Source: Botryllus schlosseri (lineage: Eukaryota; Chordata; Ascidiacea; Stolidobranchia; Styelidae). From it: a stretch of 20,810 bases of DNA. Below are positions 18,258 to 20,810 of this stretch, piece after piece. The position numbers were made by a program, and so were the translations under genes. The stretch is from assembly GCA_000444245.1 (NCBI GenBank), contig ATSW01008089.1:1-20810 (forward strand). Direction: 5' to 3'. Position 1 is the first letter of the stretch. The number at the start of each line of letters is the position of its first letter. The notes beneath the pieces are model-generated. The model worked only from the letters and a program-made list of their open reading frames with translations, made no database searches and was not told the origin of the DNA.

Positions 18258-19440
18258 TATAGCAGTGCGATCACAGATATTTTAATAATATTCTCTGTGT
18301 AACTATTTATTTCTCATATAACCTACATATAACGGCTTCTGTGAATGACTACTTTTTGACCCGTTTTTCAGAAAACTCTGAGCTGAGTGCACAATTAGTT
18401 CCTTCTCGGAATTTGGTGTCAATGTCACCAACTTGTTCCCTACGGTGACTAGACTGGAATCGCAACACTGCCATCGGATGGTTATAATGTGACCTATAAA
18501 GGGGTGTTTGACACTTGCTGTCTTGACGGATTTACGTGAAAGTATCTCTTACTAAAATCTCACCTTGCTATCGGTGGTGATGGAACTTCGCTAGTAATAA
18601 TTTTTTCGTAGGCCAAATACCGAGATTATCACATTCGTGCTCCCTTATTGACGGAAATGTGATCACGTAATTACGCGAGTCCACATCCAACCACGCACGA
18701 AATGTCAGGCAAACCATCACCTGAATACACCAATGATCTGAATTCTAATTCATATGCATTTGCTGCAGTTTGTTGAAAGCAATGAATTCGTGGCGACATT
18801 TAACTCGTTCGTTGTTAACTTCTACACTGAATATAGCGAGAAATACCATCGACAAAAACGCATTCATTGGAATTTCTACATAATCTGAGCGAACTTACAA
18901 TACGATTTTGAGTATACCGGCAAGTAACTTCGCTCCGCAGAAAAAAAGATTGGAAAATTTTCGCGGTTAACAGCTACCTGAAAACGCTCACCGTTCCCGT
19001 AAGGTCAAAGATTGCGCCAATTGTGAACCCGCGGTTCTGCTGTTAAAATCCTATTTCTGCCTGCTCTCCTCGGCGAAGTAATCAACTAACAGGGAGCAGT
19101 CTTAACTTCAGCAAAAACTCGCATTTCACGGTACGAAATATTAATCGTATGGCGCCCAAGTGCAAATGCGTCATCGAAAAATATTTTGAATAACACGCAC
19201 ACGCAGGCAGATGACTGACTGACGTCCCAAAAACGCACCTAATCTCGCTCTTGTCTCATCGCTGATGCACCAAGTTCGATACACGAAAATTGACGTTGAC
19301 GACATCGTAAGGCTCTGCATGCGGCACGTCAACAACCAAAGAAAGTGCCATTGTTTACCATTTCCCGCGTCCTGACGAAGATAAAGTTTACCGGGACATC
19401 GCAGTGATTACAGATGCATTATTAATAAGCTCTGAAACAC

Positions 19441-19690
19441 CTTCTGTTTGCAATGCCGTGCGTAATAGTCCGCGCCGCTGCGAGGACGCGCGAGGGAGTC
19501 CAAAATATTTTTTCCGCGATATCGATTGGACGCGAAATTGAATCGTGCTGCAAGCGTCGCGAACGGTTTATTGAGAAGGCGCTTCTTCATTATTCTTATA
19601 ATTCGATTGTCCCCGCAGTTTGGTCTCACGCGCACGAGAGAAGGCGAACAATCGCGCACTCGCGCAGCTCTAACGCGGTTCAAAATTTCT
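19441..19690. other. CpG-dense segment
   Basis: By hand count about 30 CpG dinucleotides in 250 bp, including runs such as GGACGCGCGAGGG and CACGCGCACGAG. The overlapping open frames on both strands are what stop-poor CpG-rich DNA would give. It is a candidate unmethylated promoter or 5' exon. Confidence 0.4.
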
Positions 19691-20508
19691 ACGAAATTAC
19701 AGGCGCCTAATGCACTGAGACTCCACTCCTTCACACGCAGCCCTTGTATGCAGCATTTTATTATGACATTCTACAATCCTGCCCTAGCATTGACATTTTA
19801 TATACCTATATATTTAAAGACTGACATCTGAATTGTACATATGTCCAATATATACGCTGGATATTGATATTCACACTAATATCTGGCTAGCCTTGTACCG
19901 TGAGCTCAATGCCCCCGAGAATTTACGGTAATTTCGAAATGAACACGAGATAAATAGGCAATGAAAAGCGTTCTTGGGAGCAAAATTGCTTTTTTAATAT
20001 CCAGTTGCACGGGGCTTATACGCGTCGAACAATTTTGATTAAGAATTTATGAACAGCGATACACGGTGTCTCGCGTGGGAATTCGTACGTAGGAATTGCG
20101 ACACGGAGCAATGGCTACATAATTTATTTTATATCCACGACCATGTCTTTTCTTGCGGTCCTCGCCAGGTATCATTAGCGAAATCCGAGCCGTGGAGTAG
20201 CAATTTCGCCCGCGACAAAGCCGAACGGGCTTCAACACCAGTCCGCCGAATTAACTCCGCCTATTGATAATGCTGCTTTGTGACATCCAGTCGTTATGGA
20301 TATTGTCAAACAGCGAAAGCGTGTAGGGGCTGTAACACAATCCGTGACGAATTCGACAGGCCGTCCTCTTACAACAATAGCCCGAGCAAAAGGCGTGTTT
20401 CAAAAACAACACAGGCTGCGCGACACTGAATCGAACAAAGTAAAGCGATTGAATTGATATATTTATGCACCGAGGGGTACAGACCTCGCGGACTTTTCAT
20501 AACTTCAC

Positions 20509-20530
20509 TGTACACTGTGTACAGTGTACA
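20509..20530. repeat. Short perfect hairpin palindrome
   Basis: TGTACACTGT and ACAGTGTACA are perfect 10-bp inverted arms around a 2-bp GT spacer. Function unknown; it could be a dimeric protein site. Confidence 0.8.
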
Positions 20531-20810
20531 AGTCTACATACTCCGTACTGCAATCGGAAGAAGATCGTATGAAATATCGAAGTACAGTAAGAAAGCTGTA
20601 GAGGTGAGATCAGATCAATTAGGTTTGTTATTGTTTACGGAATCCCAACGAACAGGATAGCATCGCTGAAAAAATCGTAATATATCCCTACGCAAGTCAT
20701 AACGGACTAGAATTTTTAACTGTTTTTGTTGATTAGGAGCCGTGGAAAGACGTATCGTTCTGCGTTCTGATCTAATAAGTGGCCATTGTACCTACCAAAA
20801 CACATAGAGG

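Larger units (their letters stand above)
18258..20810. other. Unannotated, transposon-poor region
   Basis: No transposon end, gene or RNA is recognised in 2.5 kb, in contrast to the rest of the window. Several open frames of 60-108 codons overlap on both strands around 19408-19831 and 20047-20267. They coincide with CpG-rich sequence and show no family features. It may be regulatory or hold non-coding exons. Confidence 0.35.

Noticed and set aside
18508-18525. GGGGTGTTTGACACTTGC as a hAT end
   Set aside because: It has the GTGTTTGACAC core but in the wrong arrangement, and no GGCCCGC blocks follow.
19408-19734. Overlapping 85-108 codon frames on three tracks
   Set aside because: Mutually overlapping frames in CpG-rich sequence, with no domain or signal features.

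Overview
The window is animal nuclear DNA: intron-bearing, gene-poor, AT-rich, with scattered single ambiguous bases and a dense load of short DNA transposons. The only gene recognised with confidence is a muscarinic acetylcholine receptor-like GPCR on the minus strand, which indicates a bilaterian. The intron inside the receptor's DRY codon run, the CpG-rich tracts and the many hAT-type MITEs suggest an invertebrate, possibly a tunicate or another invertebrate deuterostome; the species cannot be fixed from the sequence.

Gene content. Exon 3281-3579 (minus) encodes TM1 to the D-R of the DRY motif and has clean splice sites on both sides. A second minus-strand candidate exon, 8822-9088, encodes an 89-residue, sequon-rich sequence ending in a phase-0 donor that fits the phase-0 acceptor of the TM1 exon; I infer it to be the extracellular N-terminus. 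If so, a 5.2 kb intron (3580-8821) lies between them. TM4-TM7 exons were not found and should lie beyond the left edge, or be unrecognised in 1-3280.

Mobile elements. Nearly everything else I can identify is non-autonomous hAT-superfamily DNA transposon sequence, with no recognisable transposase. Labels used below are by terminal sequence: family A (TAGGGTTGCATTTAAAAC), family C (TAGGGTTACCATACG), family D (TAGGGCTGGGCA), family E (TAGGGATGGTGTGAAC), plus CAGTGATGAGC, CAGGGGTGTCAAAC, CAGACCTGGGC, CAGTGGTTCCCAA and other ends. Four insertions have perfect 8-bp target-site duplications (CTAAGCAG, GTTATCAT, TATACAGG, CTATAACC). One element (4642-5157) sits 12 bp inside another (4630-5513). Two family A copies are fused tail to tail at a TTTAAA, giving a long inverted repeat centred near 13850; a CAGGGGTGTCAAAC element probably interrupts one arm.

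Layout. 1-3060: hAT fragments, a TAC microsatellite, no gene. 3281-9088: receptor exons and TE-filled intron. 9089-18257: hAT elements separated by unannotated DNA. 18258-20810: no recognisable transposon, with a CpG-dense stretch around 19441-19690; another CpG-dense stretch lies at 16681-16940. Both lie upstream of the receptor gene and could hold promoter or 5' exon sequence, but nothing in the sequence proves it.
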